A stretch of DNA of 64,000 nucleotides, from contig NC_084760.1 in the NCBI RefSeq assembly GCF_028858725.1, positions 63,245,867 to 63,309,866 of the forward strand, in the 5' to 3' direction. Position 1 is the first letter of the stretch, and the number at the start of each line of letters is the position of its first letter. The translations under genes and the position numbers were made by a program. Under the pieces are notes generated by a model. It did not search any database. It was not told the origin of the DNA and saw nothing but the letters and a program-made list of their open reading frames with translations. The stretch comes from Colius striatus (Eukaryota; Chordata; Aves; Coliiformes; Coliidae). Positions 24,858 to 37,700 of this stretch are shown in pieces.

Positions 24858-27800
24858 GTCCCAAAAAGCCAGAAGCAACATTTTTCTTGGACCTCTAAGC
24901 TGCCTGGTTCAAACTGACTGCTGTGGTCCCAAGCAAATCCAAACAATGGGCTCTGCTGTCTCTGGGGTCTTTGTAAGGCCGAAATATACTGTTAGATCTT
25001 TTTTAGCATCCACTCATTTTTGTCAGGAAAATTTGTCCCATATGCTGGAACACGGAATTTGGTGGATGCTGATAGCTGGGTAGTGATTCACTACTGGGTG
25101 TTATCTAATCATAAAAGTCAACGTTTCCCATGAGACTGGGGGAAAAAGCCCCAAAGCTCACACATACCTATAAGCTATTCTAAAATAGATTTAAAGCCTG
25201 GAATATGCCTTTCTGTAAAATATACTTCCCCCTTGCTACATTTATGCATGCTCTCAGAATCATCAGCCTGGATTAGCTCTTAAAATAAAATTAAACTCAC
25301 AGCAGCAGCAGCCATAACAGGGCTGTCATCAGCAGGACCCAGACTCCGTGCATGCTGAGGGGAACAGCTGGTGCAGAGAAATGAATAGCTAGCCATTGTC
25401 CTTGCACCTGGCTGGTATTGGCTCTCGCAGACAGAGATGTTAAACAGGGTGACCATGGGGACGACTGGTATATTTTTCTGGAGAGGAATAAATTTAACAA
25501 TAATTGTGGCAGAAGTCTATGATGTGTAAGAATGATGTATAAAGGACTGTGATAAACATGATCCCCCACTCCCCCCCATCAATGAAAGCTTTTTAGCTCT
25601 CTTGTCTTAGGGACAGAATGACATTGTATGTGAGGGGTGTCCTTTCATAAAATGGAAAAATGGGGAACAGCCAGATCAAGGAATGCAAATGAGATTCCCA
25701 GCACACTGGGCATGACTCTGGACAATCCTCATTATTCTTTGTGGACGCAGTGGTGATTTTGATTGTTGCTTTTGTTAGCTAAATGCAACTGAGACATGAC
25801 TTGTACATGAGGTCCATCTGTTTGTAGGGGTGAGAATGGTGGGAGAACAGCAAGTGCTGAACTCATCCTTCCCCACTGCTTACAGTGGAGGGCATACCCA
25901 GAAAGGGACAAGTAAGGCCACTGCAGTGGCTGCGCTCAGGAACCTGGAGAAATCCTGTGCCTATGCTGCGTCTCCAGCTGCCCTGGTCCCAGGACTGGGA
26001 ATAAGGGCTGGGGTGGTGGGAATGGGTTTCAGCATAAGGTGAACATTGTGCTCATGCTTTTCTGGGGTCAAGGTATTCACCTTTGATCATTAGTACTCAA
26101 ACTCACTTGAGCACAAGGGACTGAACACAGCACTACTTTCGTTAATTTCACGTACAGCTCTGCAGTGCTTTGCGGTTTCCCTACCGCAGATGTCTAAGCC
26201 AATCTTTGTATTCAAATGAGTAATAACAATTAGTAATAGCAGCACTCATCTCCTGGGATCTTCTTATAAATCCCCAAACTCAGGCATTTACATATAGTTA
26301 GCAGTAGTGGGAGACAGATCTCCTGCCTGCCACCCCTCCTCAATGCAGGATCCCAGGGATGGCAAACACTTACCCACTAGATGTTTGGAAACTCAATCCA
26401 TTTTTTTGAAAGTAAACACCACAAAAGTGATAGGAATACTTTCTTGTCCTTTCTCTATCAACAACTGTTGCTATACCACCTTCCTACAGACGCTGAGAAA
26501 CCTTGCCCATGCTTGAGGCCTTTGCAAAAAATAGCATCCATTATTCAAAGAATGAGTAACAGCTCGCAGATTACATGTTGTGTTTCCTTTTTATTTTTTT
26601 GTTAAGAAAAGCCTGGAAGAAATGCTAACAACTTCTTTGCAGCAAACACTTATGGAGAACTGGAAATATTTCTGGGTTGTGGATAATTTGGTGTTTTGCA
26701 ACTTCCCACAAAGCAGATATTTTTCCCAGACATTCCCTTGGAAAACCTGTGCACTGTCTGTCATCTCAGCAATAACTAAGTGAAATTGATTTAATTTTCT
26801 TTATCACTTACTCCTGAATAGCAGCAGTGAAGGTAATAAATGCCACCAATTTTCCTTCAGCAGTTGCAAGAGCTTTGAATAGGCTGCTCTGGAACTGAAG
26901 CTCCCAGGACTTGAAAAATACTTAGGGCTTTTCAAGAGTCTGTGTTCAGCCAGCTGCCACAAATAATTTCTGAGCTGAGAAGCTCACATTTTCTGATTAA
27001 GACCCTTTTCCCTGGCAAACTTCACTGACCAACTGTGACAAGAACAGCCTGCTTGCCGTTACTCCGTATTATGGTCAGAGAAAGATGCTTTGGGAAATGC
27101 AGATTTATTGTCTTAAAACCAGAAAGGATTCATGTAACACTACTTGGGAAAAATTAGAAGTGACTTGTGGGATCAAAATTACTTAGAGAGAGTGGGCTGA
27201 AGAACCAAAGTTGTTTCATCTCTTGCTTTCCGAGTTTCTGCCAAAGCCATTGATGGGAGGGGAGCTGAAGTGCAGATATTCCTGAGCACTCAGATAGAGG
27301 CTTTAATAACAGGGGATGGGAGGCAAAAGACCACTGTGGCACCAGTGGAAACCACAGATAGAGACCACAGAGGGAGGGGACAAGGGATTAATTTCTCTTC
27401 TGGGAGAATATTTTTGAAAGATAACTAACAGAAGCCTGGAGGTGAGTTTTTAGTCATCTTAAGTAGCTGGGTGAGCAGCAACCTGTTATCTGAAGTGACA
27501 GTAATAACTAGCAATAAAAAAACAATGGCCAAAGTACTCTATTTTCTCTCCTATGATGGATGTTTTATTTTATTTATTGGTTATGGAAAGTTCTATTTGA
27601 CCAGATTGGAATTGGACTTGAATGAACATTTTAAAGTTGTGTAGAACTGCAGAGATCTGAGTTTGAGTTTTCAGTGACTTAACCCAATTCTTTCTTTTTT
27701 AAACCTTTGCTCCCGTAAAAGTACTTAAATAGAAAGTTTCTAACACAAGATATTTGTATTAAATATTTAAGACTGGAAGATTCCCAAATGATTCACGACC

Positions 27801-30800
27801 TCTCCACATTAGCACCCTCTCACAGGTGCTAATGACAGCCATGGAGTAGAATATGGCTCCACTCTGTCAGCAATTTACGTAAAATGGCACTGTTTTATCT
27901 ATTCCTATTTCTTGGCAACTGAATCTCCTTCCACAGTATGACCCTGATTCCAAGTGTCTAGTCTGTATCTATTGAGAAAGTCTTGTTTGTTCCTATATCA
28001 CCCTACAGTCATTTATTTCTGTTATTGACATTTTCAAGCTCTTTTTTTTTAACCTCAAAGGAGATTGCGCCATGAATAAAATATTGGCCAATACTTGTAA
28101 ACCCAAACTGTATTGCTTGTGGTAATTTTCCTTCTTTGTAGAAAACAGTAGATTTTTTCTAAGTCTCTTGATTCTTTCTATATGTGCATCTCTTTTGAGG
28201 TATACAAATGTGACACTGTTTACGCTGTTACAGCTGGGAGTTAAGGTACCTTTTATGTTCTAAACCAAAATTCAGTGAGATTTAACAATTTGCGAATGAC
28301 TACAAATCAGGTAACCTAAGGTCAACTTTCTGGGACAGGACCCCACAACCACAGGTAGTAGGATAGTGCCTATACCAGGAGACTGTTGCAGTCCAGTTGC
28401 CCTAACAGGTCAGGCAAGGGAAATTAGGCAGCATACACAGTTGAAATCAAGACAGTTGAGATGAGTTTCCCTGTTCAAAACTAGTGGTACCTTGAGCGTG
28501 CCTATTCAGCATGCCTCCTCCTACTCACTGCTCTGCCAAACAATTGTCCTAGGTCATAAACCTGGCTCATGGCTGGCTCAGAGTGGTGGGAATCCCTGAA
28601 TTGCCTAGACAAAGGTGCCCATTTACTCCCTTACTAATGCCATAGGGTTTTTTGGTGCTGACCACAGACACACCCTTAATGGTGCCCAGTTCTTCTTTAC
28701 TAAGTCAGCTTAGAAGCATCACATCACTTAGAGAGGAAATTTCACCTTGCTGTGATTACCTAGGACCCCTCTTCAGTCCTCTAGCTGCTACTCACAACCC
28801 TTCTGCTATTTGTTAACCAACAGAGCTCTTTGGTTCTCCAAGTTTTGCCACATAGCTACAAATCTGTCCTCAGCAATGTTGACAAGAGGCCCTTAATTTG
28901 GATTTGTATTTAGTAATGGTGCTTTGTACCCATAGAAGGCTTGTCACTACTTCATTAAGTAGGTCTGAACAAGGCAGACACCTCCTTGGTGTGAGCCAGC
29001 AGGTACTTTATCACAGTTACGAGAGACTTTTTTCACCCCCAGAACATTATGACAGATCTCCATGACTACTGAAACTGGCATGAATTACTCCATCTCTGCA
29101 TGTATTTCAAGGATTTAACCCTGTAAAGGTCTCGCCTACACATGGCACAACCCTCGCATATCATAAAGGCTGCCTGATCACCAAGATTTGACCAAGATTT
29201 GACCTTGCAAACCAAGAAACTTAAATTTTACAAAACTAACATTTCTGAGACGCTACTTATACCCAGCCACAGGACTTAAGCAGTACTCCTCCTGCTCCTC
29301 TGATGCATGGTAAGGACCTGCTTTCTTGTCTCAAACCAAACTGTTTAGTCCAACACTCCACACCTACTCTGGAGAGAATCAGGCCCCTATTTTGCATCCA
29401 TGGGGCTTTCACTATTTTATAGGAAGATGAAGACTTGAAAATATTTCCTTGGAGGTCTGACCTCTTGTTCCTCCAGGAAAACATGTTACAAGCCGGTGAG
29501 TATAGTAGTGGAAGGGATGTGTGGTTTCGTTGTTTGGCTTTTTTTTTTTTTTGTCTCAGAAACCTAAAGAACTGCGAGTGAAACCCGCTCTTGTCAAAAC
29601 AAATGAAATGCTGCAACTGAGAAGGCTGTGATCAGGGTTTGCCGAAACTTGTGGCCTCAGAAACTGGCTGCACTTTCTCCATTCCTCTGGTTTCTAGACA
29701 GAAATGCAGTGTAGAAGCTTCAAAGCTGTGAACTAAGGTAAGCAGGACATTTAGCTACAGTAATACAGCAAGATACTTAAAAGCACATAATTTCAGAAGG
29801 TTTCCACCAACACAAGAAACTGCTTTAAACTCTCCCTAAAATGTTGATGTCTGTAGGCAAAGAAACTAAGCCATGTGACTCAAAACTTCCAGAGATGGCC
29901 TCTTAAAGAAGATCTCAAAATATAGCAGCTAATTTGCTTGGAAAAACTAAGGCCCTGGCTACAGGTTGAAGATGATCCAGGATATATGTCCAGTTTCTAA
30001 TAGGAAGAAATTTGGAAACTATTTCAGGGAACTGTTTGGCCAGTCATTGCAGATGAATTTTAAGTTGGGAAATGTGGCACCTTCCCATCACTTTCTACAA
30101 GTTCTGACCTACCCACTTTGACTTGACATCTAGAGTGCAGACAGCTGATGAAAGCTTTTGTCCTCCAAGCCTGGACTGGTCACAGACCACTAACCATAAC
30201 TGCTCTACGAAGGTGCATTCTTGCACATATGTGTACTTTCTTTCATAAGGAAATCATGGAAACCTAATCTGCAGTATCTAGGTCAAGAGGCAAAAAGCTG
30301 TTAATTTATGTGCAAGGAAAAGCTTGCCAGGCTCAGAATAACTGCTCAGCCTGGAAAATGGCATACCATTCTTACCACAGGTTGTATTTTTTACCCTCAA
30401 GTTGTACAAACTGATGGGTACCAATGTGAGCACAGCAGCAGGTGTCTTAAAAATGGCAAGCCGCTGTTTGTTGGCCAGGCAGAGGCATATTACGAGCGCT
30501 GCCTTTTTTGCAGCTGAGTGGCAGCATCTAGCCTCCCTGGGTGCGGGAATCCCGTGAATATTTGTTACCAATTTTCCGCAGTGCCTCCCACCAAGCCTAG
30601 GCTCCTGAAGAAGCTGAGGCTGCTGTCCGTCCACAACGCCTCTGTCGAGGTACGGTGGCTTCCAGTTCTGCCTCAGGCATGTGCAGCAGTTTGACAGTCT
30701 TCTCGTACCCTAAAGGTTCACTCCTGCTATTCGTCACCCACGCAGCCACCCCTACCACTAACTACACGAGAAGAAAACTCTCCAGACTGTAATTCCGCAG

Positions 30801-30840
30801 GGCTTTTTGCTCCGTAACTCGCCGCCTCAAACACGAGATT
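24858..30840. other. Intergenic DNA upstream of HECA
   Basis: No gene or named transposon was recognised. It contains a perfect 10-bp hairpin at 27807-27834 and a T tract near 29538-29552. The open frames present are short and unsupported. Confidence 0.55.
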
Positions 30841-31445
30841 GTATTATCTTGTCGGGTACCGGTGGTCCCCCGTGCTTCAGGTGACGTTTTCCAGCGGTTC
30901 CCTGCCGTCTGGACATCCACGCCTCCTGGGATGCCGATGAGGCAGCCCAGCGTTGACACGGGCACCCTCGACCCCCACCAGCCTCCCACCCTCCCCGTGA
31001 CCCCTCTCGCCGCCGCCAAACCCGCAGCTTGCTGGCGCGGTTGCCCTCCCCGCCCAGGGCTGCGGGGAGGCGGGGTGGGGGGCGGGTCCGCTTCCCGCTC
31101 CGGCTGCGGGCGGCTGGGCGCGCTGTGCCCCTCCCGAGAGGCGCTGCCACCCTCCACCCCCGTGACACTGGCAGCGGCCCCCTGCGACGAGCCGGCGAGC
31201 GCGGGGCTTCCCCTCTCCCGATAAGCCCCTCCCGCGCCCCCCGCCTGGTTCAGCCCCGGCCTCAACCCGCCCCCGCCGCTACGCGTTCCGCTTCCCCCTG
31301 CCGCCAGCGCCCGCGCCTGCTCCGGGAGGAAGCGGGGCGGCGGCGGCCAGCCAAGCGGGACACGCCTTTCACCCTCCCCATCCCGGCCCCTCGGGCCCCG
31401 CCGCTCACCGCGGGCGCGGCGCAGCGCGGCCGCTGCGGCCCCGCC

Positions 31446-31460
31446 ATGAGCCGGAGGTAG
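31446..31460 (+). promoter_or_regulatory. HECA: Short upstream ORF in the HECA 5' leader
   Basis: ATG AGC CGG AGG TAG encodes MSRR and lies 66 bases before the HECA start, in the same frame but closed by its own stop. The context ccgccATGa has G at -3, so it could be used. It matters only if transcription starts upstream of it. Confidence 0.5.
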
Positions 31461-31526
31461 CGGCGGCGGTGCATTTCGCAGCCGCCGCCGCCCGCCCGCC
31501 CCTCCGCGGCGGCGGCCGGGCCCGCG

Positions 31527-31761
31527 ATGCCGAACCAGAAGGGCGGCAAGGGCAAGAAGAACAAGCGCGCCAACAGCAGCGGCGACGAACAGGAGAACGG
31601 GGCGGCGGCGGGCGGCGGAGCCGCGGCGGCGGCGGGCGGCGGCTCCGCGGCTGGTAGCGGAGCCGGAGCGGCGGCGGGCGGCAGTGGCGGCGGCGGAGCG
31701 GGCGGCGGAGCGGGAGGCTCGGCGGCCGTGGGCAGCGCGGCGCCCGGAGACGTCAAGAGCG
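31527..31761 (+). CDS. HECA: HECA coding exon 1
   Basis: The ATG at 31527 opens the conserved basic start ([20 protein letters not shown]). Codons 1-78 plus one base are followed by the donor gcg|gtgagc at 31762. GGC/GCG-rich DNA encodes Ala and Gly runs, the part of the protein expected to vary in length between species. Confidence 0.92.
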
Positions 31762-34700
31762 GTGAGCGGCGGCAGCGGGCCGGGCCCCGCGGCCTCCCGC
31801 GGCGGTGCAGGCGGTAGCGGCGCGTGAGGGGAACGTGCGGGCAGGCGGGCGCCCGAGGGCGGCGGGGCTGGGGGAGGAGGCGGGCGGGCGGGCGTTCATA
31901 CGGACGCCGCCCCGGGCCCTGTGCGGCTGCAGCCACCGCCACCGGGTTCTCCGTTACATGCACGGCGGGGTGGGGGGGCTGCTTCTCGGTGCAACGTTCC
32001 GTTCGGTGACCAGCCGCAGGGCAGAGGCCTCCGCGGCGGCGGGGCTGACAGCGGCGCGGGCGGCGGCAGCCTGCCGACTGGCCGGCCTGCCTGCCTGCCT
32101 CGCGGTGACCGCCTGCCGTAGCTGAATGCGGAGGGGTTCCGCCCTCTCACCCGCCCGGCAGCGCGGTCAGCGGGCAGAGACCGCAGGCGGGCGGTCGGGA
32201 GGTGCAGCGCCCGCCGGCCCCCGGCGCCTCTAACCTTGTTTCGTACCGAGTTGAAAAAACCCGGCTTTATTTCAACGCAATTGAAAATGGAGTCCTACTT
32301 TTCTGTCCATTTTATTTGTCGTTTTACAGCGGTTGGGTTTGTCGGAGTAAGACACTCACTTTTCAACCATTTTAATACCGCTTTTGGTTGGTGGGTTGTT
32401 TTTTTGGTTTAGAGCAAGATTTCGGGAAGGTGTTTTCTTGCAGAAACTTGCACTTTTGTTCATGTGTGGAGGTAGTCTCTCAGCAAAATGATGTTTCAGG
32501 CTAAAATTAAAGGTAGGCTAGGATATTATTGCACTTTTTGTTAAGCCAGAGAACCCCACGTCTTAGGTTTACTGTTAGATTGAGAAACTGCAGCACAGAG
32601 TCCCTGTGCTTGACTTTTTTTCACTTCACAAGTCAACTTCAGCATTTTGCTCTCGATGCTTTGTAAAACTGATGTTTTACTTTGTGGTGGTAGTTTTGCC
32701 TGGCTGCTGTTAGCCAAAGGTGGTTCCAGGAATCTTACATTGGTTTCAAGATGTCTTATTTCAATGTATTATTTAATGGAAACTTCTCAATAGAAATATT
32801 AGCAATTAATTACAAATCACTTTGGCTCAGAAGGTCTTTGCCGAAATGCTTTTGTAAGAGTATTAGTTAATCCAGAGAATCACGAAGAATGCTTAGAATT
32901 TCTTTTTTGGGATTTAGTTTTGCTTTTTGTTTGTTTGATTGGTTTAGGGGTTTTCATTTTTGGGGTTTTTTTTCAGTATTTGGTCTAAATGAGTGAACAA
33001 GGAGGAGGGAAAGAAAATTTAGCAGAAATTAGAGTTTCTGGAGAGCATTTTTTCATAACTTTAGTTGAGTGGTTTAATGTGTGGCATCTGCTTTGCAGGT
33101 GGTGTTTCATACATGACACTGTTGGCTTTTATTTACTTTTTGAGGTGAGGAGAAACAGCTATGGAAATTTTTTCACTCAAGCACAAGCAAAAGTAGAGGT
33201 GTGTTTCTGGTACGGCTGTTTTGCATGAGGATGAGGAAGTGCTGTTCCTTGTGCAGATGCCATTGAAGGTGATATCAGTGAACTGTGTGCCCCAGGTACC
33301 TTAGATATCCTTCCTTTATGCTGGCCGGCTTCCTGAGAAGTTGAGATTGCCTTTCAGAGAGCTAACTTGAGATGCTCCTTTGTTCTCTCTCTCCCAGCTT
33401 TCATATCACTTCAGTGGTCAGAAACATCTTTTGACTCTTTTGCCAAATTCCCCCCTGTCCTTTTTCTTTCCCCTCACAAAAGACGTACAACATTGGCTTC
33501 AGCCTTTGCTGTAAGTGTCTGGTCAGCACGTCTGATCTCGCCTTGACAGGATCATTGTGTGTTAGTTGTGTCTTTCATTTCAGCTGATCATAAAGGCTGG
33601 AGAAGTAGATGTGGTTGCTAGCTTTATTTTATGTTGGCTGCTGCACATCAGATAATCCTGAACTGTAAGTTTAATAAATTGTATTTTCACTGATAAGTCC
33701 AAAGCTTTCAACAGCTTTGGTTAAGGAGATGAAAGAAGAAACTACTCCTGTCATGCAACACAACTAGGAGTCCAGCTGTTGTGCAAGGAAAAGATTAGAT
33801 GATGGTAATGGATTCCTCCAAGTCTTCAAAACTGATGAATCTGAAATGAAGTTGTGTCAGGCCTTGCAGGCCATGGGGGCAAGTATCCCATTATTAGACT
33901 CAAGGTGTTTCTAAGAGGCTGTGCACTTACTTGATCACTAAGCAGTTTATGGAGGATGTAGCCTGCTGTAGTGAGTTGTGAAGTTGATAGAGTTCTCTAT
34001 ACACAGTCAAATCTTGCTATTGCATGAGGAGACTCTGGGTTGCAGATTAAGTGTGCTGGGTGCAGACTCTAACTGTGCAGCTGTTGGACTGTGCATGCTG
34101 TGATTTGTGCTGCCCAGGCTTACTGGTCCTATGGGTCCCTTGTTCCTGGGCTCACCTTTCTGTCCTGCATCATCACTGTATGTTGTTCTAAAGTAATTTG
34201 CATGTATCTGGCATTATCACTCTTCTACTCTCTTCTTACCTTAGAAAAGTGATACATGATAATAATAACCTAACCTGTTTTTGTTCATTAATGTGACACA
34301 ACAGAAGTATACAGAGGTGAAAGCAGCAGATTTAATAATTGTGAAATTCAGATTAGCTATGCAAACCTTGGCTTTGCATCATGATCTCAATATGACAATC
34401 TAATTATGCACTCCCATCAGAACCCTGTTTCACTGAGGGAAAGGATAGTGGTTCAGATGCGTTTTTCGAAGTCTTCACAGTTCTTTGTGGTCTGTGTTTT
34501 GTTTCTTCCCCCATCCACATTTTGTAATGAAACAAAATCTTTTATTTCCTTTGTGCTTCTCTGTGGAGCTCTGACTAGTGATGCTATGTAACATACATCC
34601 GCTGTTAACTGTACCCTTTTACAGTAGAAAGATGTTGTTCCCTTTTACATTTTGACATATTTAGCTTCAATCCCTGCACAATTTTCCCTCCAAGTCTCAA

Positions 34701-37700
34701 TCCATTTTTGACACGATGATTGAGAAATGTAAGCTGATTTTTCTTTTAATTTTTTTTCCCCTTCCATGAAGGCATCTGTTTATGCTTTTTTTTGGTGGTA
34801 TTTTAATTTTTGTGTGTTGAGGGCTCAAACTGGTCAAAGGATTCTAGACTCCCACGTGGGAATCAGGAAGGTGGAGAGCATAACCACTGACCAGATGTGA
34901 TGGCTTTTCTCCATCTCGCACTGTAACATTTTAGCAGGTGTTGGGATGATGCCCACAAGGAGATTTTGTGTTCTTCAGCTGTGCCTTCCTTTCCCATTTC
35001 TTCTAGCAGACCAAGCAGGAATTCTGTACGTGATAGATTGATCTTTTTCGACCGAAGTGCATCAATTTTCTGCATGAAATGAACCACAGGTCATGGGAGG
35101 AGGGACTAATTTAACAGTATCACAGTGCATGGGGAAACTGAAATGCAGTTTCACAGAAAGCCTCATTTCTTAGATTCCCTGTCTTCAGAGTAGTTGAGTG
35201 GCATTCATAATAAATTTTTAGCTTTCTAGCTAATTTTCTGAGCTACTTTTCTTAACCAAACTCAAAAACCTGAGCTGTCATCTTGTAAAATTACACTGGC
35301 GGCTTTGTGGGACTGTGCACTTACACCCCTGACTCCACAGCCTTGTGGATAGCTAGTATTCCTGGTGGCAGTGGTTGCTTACCTTCATCTGCACACAGAA
35401 ATGAGTCTGAGGGGGCAAAGTGTTTTGTGAATACTTTGCCCTGAGCAGCAGAAGAGAAAAAAAATCCAAAGGGTTCACTTCAGATGTGAGGACTCTGAGT
35501 GTCAAAATTCTGTCTTGCTGAGTCTGGACACTTTTACACCATGAGCTCCAGCTATTTTGTTCATTTATCTTATTACCTTCTCACTCTGGTCTCCACATAG
35601 AGTTGTTTCTGATCCTGAAATTCTTTCTTCCATCGATTTTTTTTCTTTGCACTGGTTCCATTCTTGGTCTCATTGTTCAGTAGACCCAAGTCCTCTTCCT
35701 GCCCTTGGTGAAAGCTCTCTTTGCACCTTGCTGTTTCATCTGCTTGTCCTTGTCACTCTAGTGTCTCCAGTGTTGGTACTAAGAGAAGATGTGGGAAAAC
35801 GATAAGCTGACTCTCCTTAATTGTGCTTTTCACCTTTAATGTGGGGTTCATTATAGCTGTCTAAGTTAAACTAAGACCTTACTTTTTCCCATCTGGCATA
35901 GGGGACAAAAACTGCAGAAGTATCAGAGCTGGTGAGTTGTCAGATGGAGTTGTCAGATTTGTCTAGAATCCCCAGGCATGAGATGGATAGAAAGGTGGAA
36001 GAAAAAGGCTGTGGGGAAGCTGGTAGAGCATCGTTTCCCAGAGGTAGAGTTCCTGCCACGACAGCTGAGGAGTTGTGTGGATAGTGCCTGTTGCACTGGC
36101 CCAGCTCTGAACTTGCCTTTAGTTGTGTTTATAAAATGGGCACCTGTGTTTTTGCATGCCCTTCACCTGAATTTCACAAATTCGTAAGACTGATTCACTT
36201 TCAAATAAAAAATATTAACATAGGACAAGTGGATGAAGAGGAAAATTAGTCAGTACAACTGTGACTAATGTATGGAAAGCTGTGACTGGGCAGCAATTAG
36301 GGTTTATAAAGAAAAAGAGAGATTATATCCTGGAGGTAGGATAGTTAAAGAGGGCCAGAAAATTTGTCACTGCAATATATAATTTAAAAATGTATTTTTG
36401 GAGCATGAATTGCTGTAGTTTTTAAGCATGGATTAATATTTGCTGTATAATGTTCCCTGTTGCATATAACATTCAGTTCCAGTTTGGCACTCTAGTGATG
36501 TTCTGTATTGGCATCTTCTTATTACTTAGCTTGCGGGAGTCCCATTGGTATCAGTGAGACCACCTGGAAAATTAAGTTTCTATTCTGTTGCAGTGACTGC
36601 AAAATTTAATACCTATTAATTTTCTACAGGAAAACCACTTTGCTTCATAACTCCATTGAGTTCTTCTAACTGAAGAAATCAATTGCATGCAAATTTCACT
36701 GTCTCTGTCAATGCAAATAGGATTTGAAAAGACTTTCATGTTAGTTTTAGGATTTTTAAAACATTGCAATTACATGCTTTTGTAGGAAATGCAATTCATC
36801 TTCTGAAAATCTTTGCAAATGGAACCATGTCTATGGTATTACATAGTAAAATAAATACCATTCTGTCATGCATGCAGGTACACACCCATTTAATTTCTTT
36901 TTAGCAGTTATTTGCTATCAAAATGGTTATCAGTGTACTGTCGGCATTCTGTGTTCATGTGGTTAGTCATGTTCTCTGGTGTAGCACTTGCCTGATTAAG
37001 TTGGGCTTGATGCTTTTTAGGTTTCGTATGAGGAAATACATATTTTTTTGAACTGATTGCTTTACTTTATCTGTACGCATCCTCTATTTTCCTCCCAGTG
37101 ATCTAACAAGTAGTGACAAAACGATTTCTAGTCCTTGGAGACATTTGTAACTTTTCAGCCTCACTTACAGCCTGGCATATTGAGACATCCTTTGATAGTG
37201 AAGTACTGTGATGACTGAGAGACATCTGTCCTTCTCTGCTTTTCTTTCTGCAGTGTATGTGCAGTGTCTTTTTCCTTGCATTCAGCTCAGGGTAAAATAC
37301 TTCAGCTAATCTTCAAAGTGTGTGAATTACAACAGCATTAGCAGGACATGGTCTTTCTTTAAACAGTTTTGATAGAAATTCAAATAATTTCAAAGAGGCC
37401 TCTTGAACCAGCAATCTAGTCACTGGAGTGGGTAATTCCGTTTTGAAAGCTTGTGGGATGTTGAGTGGAGTGCTGGCATTTCCTGGTAGACTTTGGTGAC
37501 ATTTATCTTGAAAGCGTTCACTTTAACTTCTGACTCTTTCTCTTCTGCAAAGGCAGAGTCACTCAGTCCTTCTTCCAGGGCTTGAGGGAGATACTGCTGC
37601 TGTTCCTGTCTTGAGAGCCTGTTGGGCGAGGAGGTAGCTTCAATCAGAGCCTAGCTGTTGAGTGTGCCTGGTGCTTCCCGTCCACACTTCTTTGCTACCA

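Larger units (their letters stand above)
30850..32250 (+). promoter_or_regulatory. HECA: CpG island and promoter of HECA
   Basis: A dense CpG-rich block of about 1.4 kb spans the HECA first exon and the start of intron 1. It contains a GC-box-like ggggcggg near 31079-31086 and many C-rich tracts, with no obvious TATA box. The transcription start is probably upstream of the uORF at 31446 but cannot be placed exactly. High GC explains the long antisense proline/alanine-rich frames here. Confidence 0.8.

Noticed and set aside
24723-24946. Open frames across the CTCTC repeat on both strands
   Set aside because: The pentanucleotide repeat has no stop in any frame, so the frames are artefacts.
31262-31963. 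233-codon Pro/Ala-rich frame antisense to HECA exon 1
   Set aside because: It mirrors the Ala/Gly-coding exon and the CpG island on the other strand, with no independent motif or splice support.
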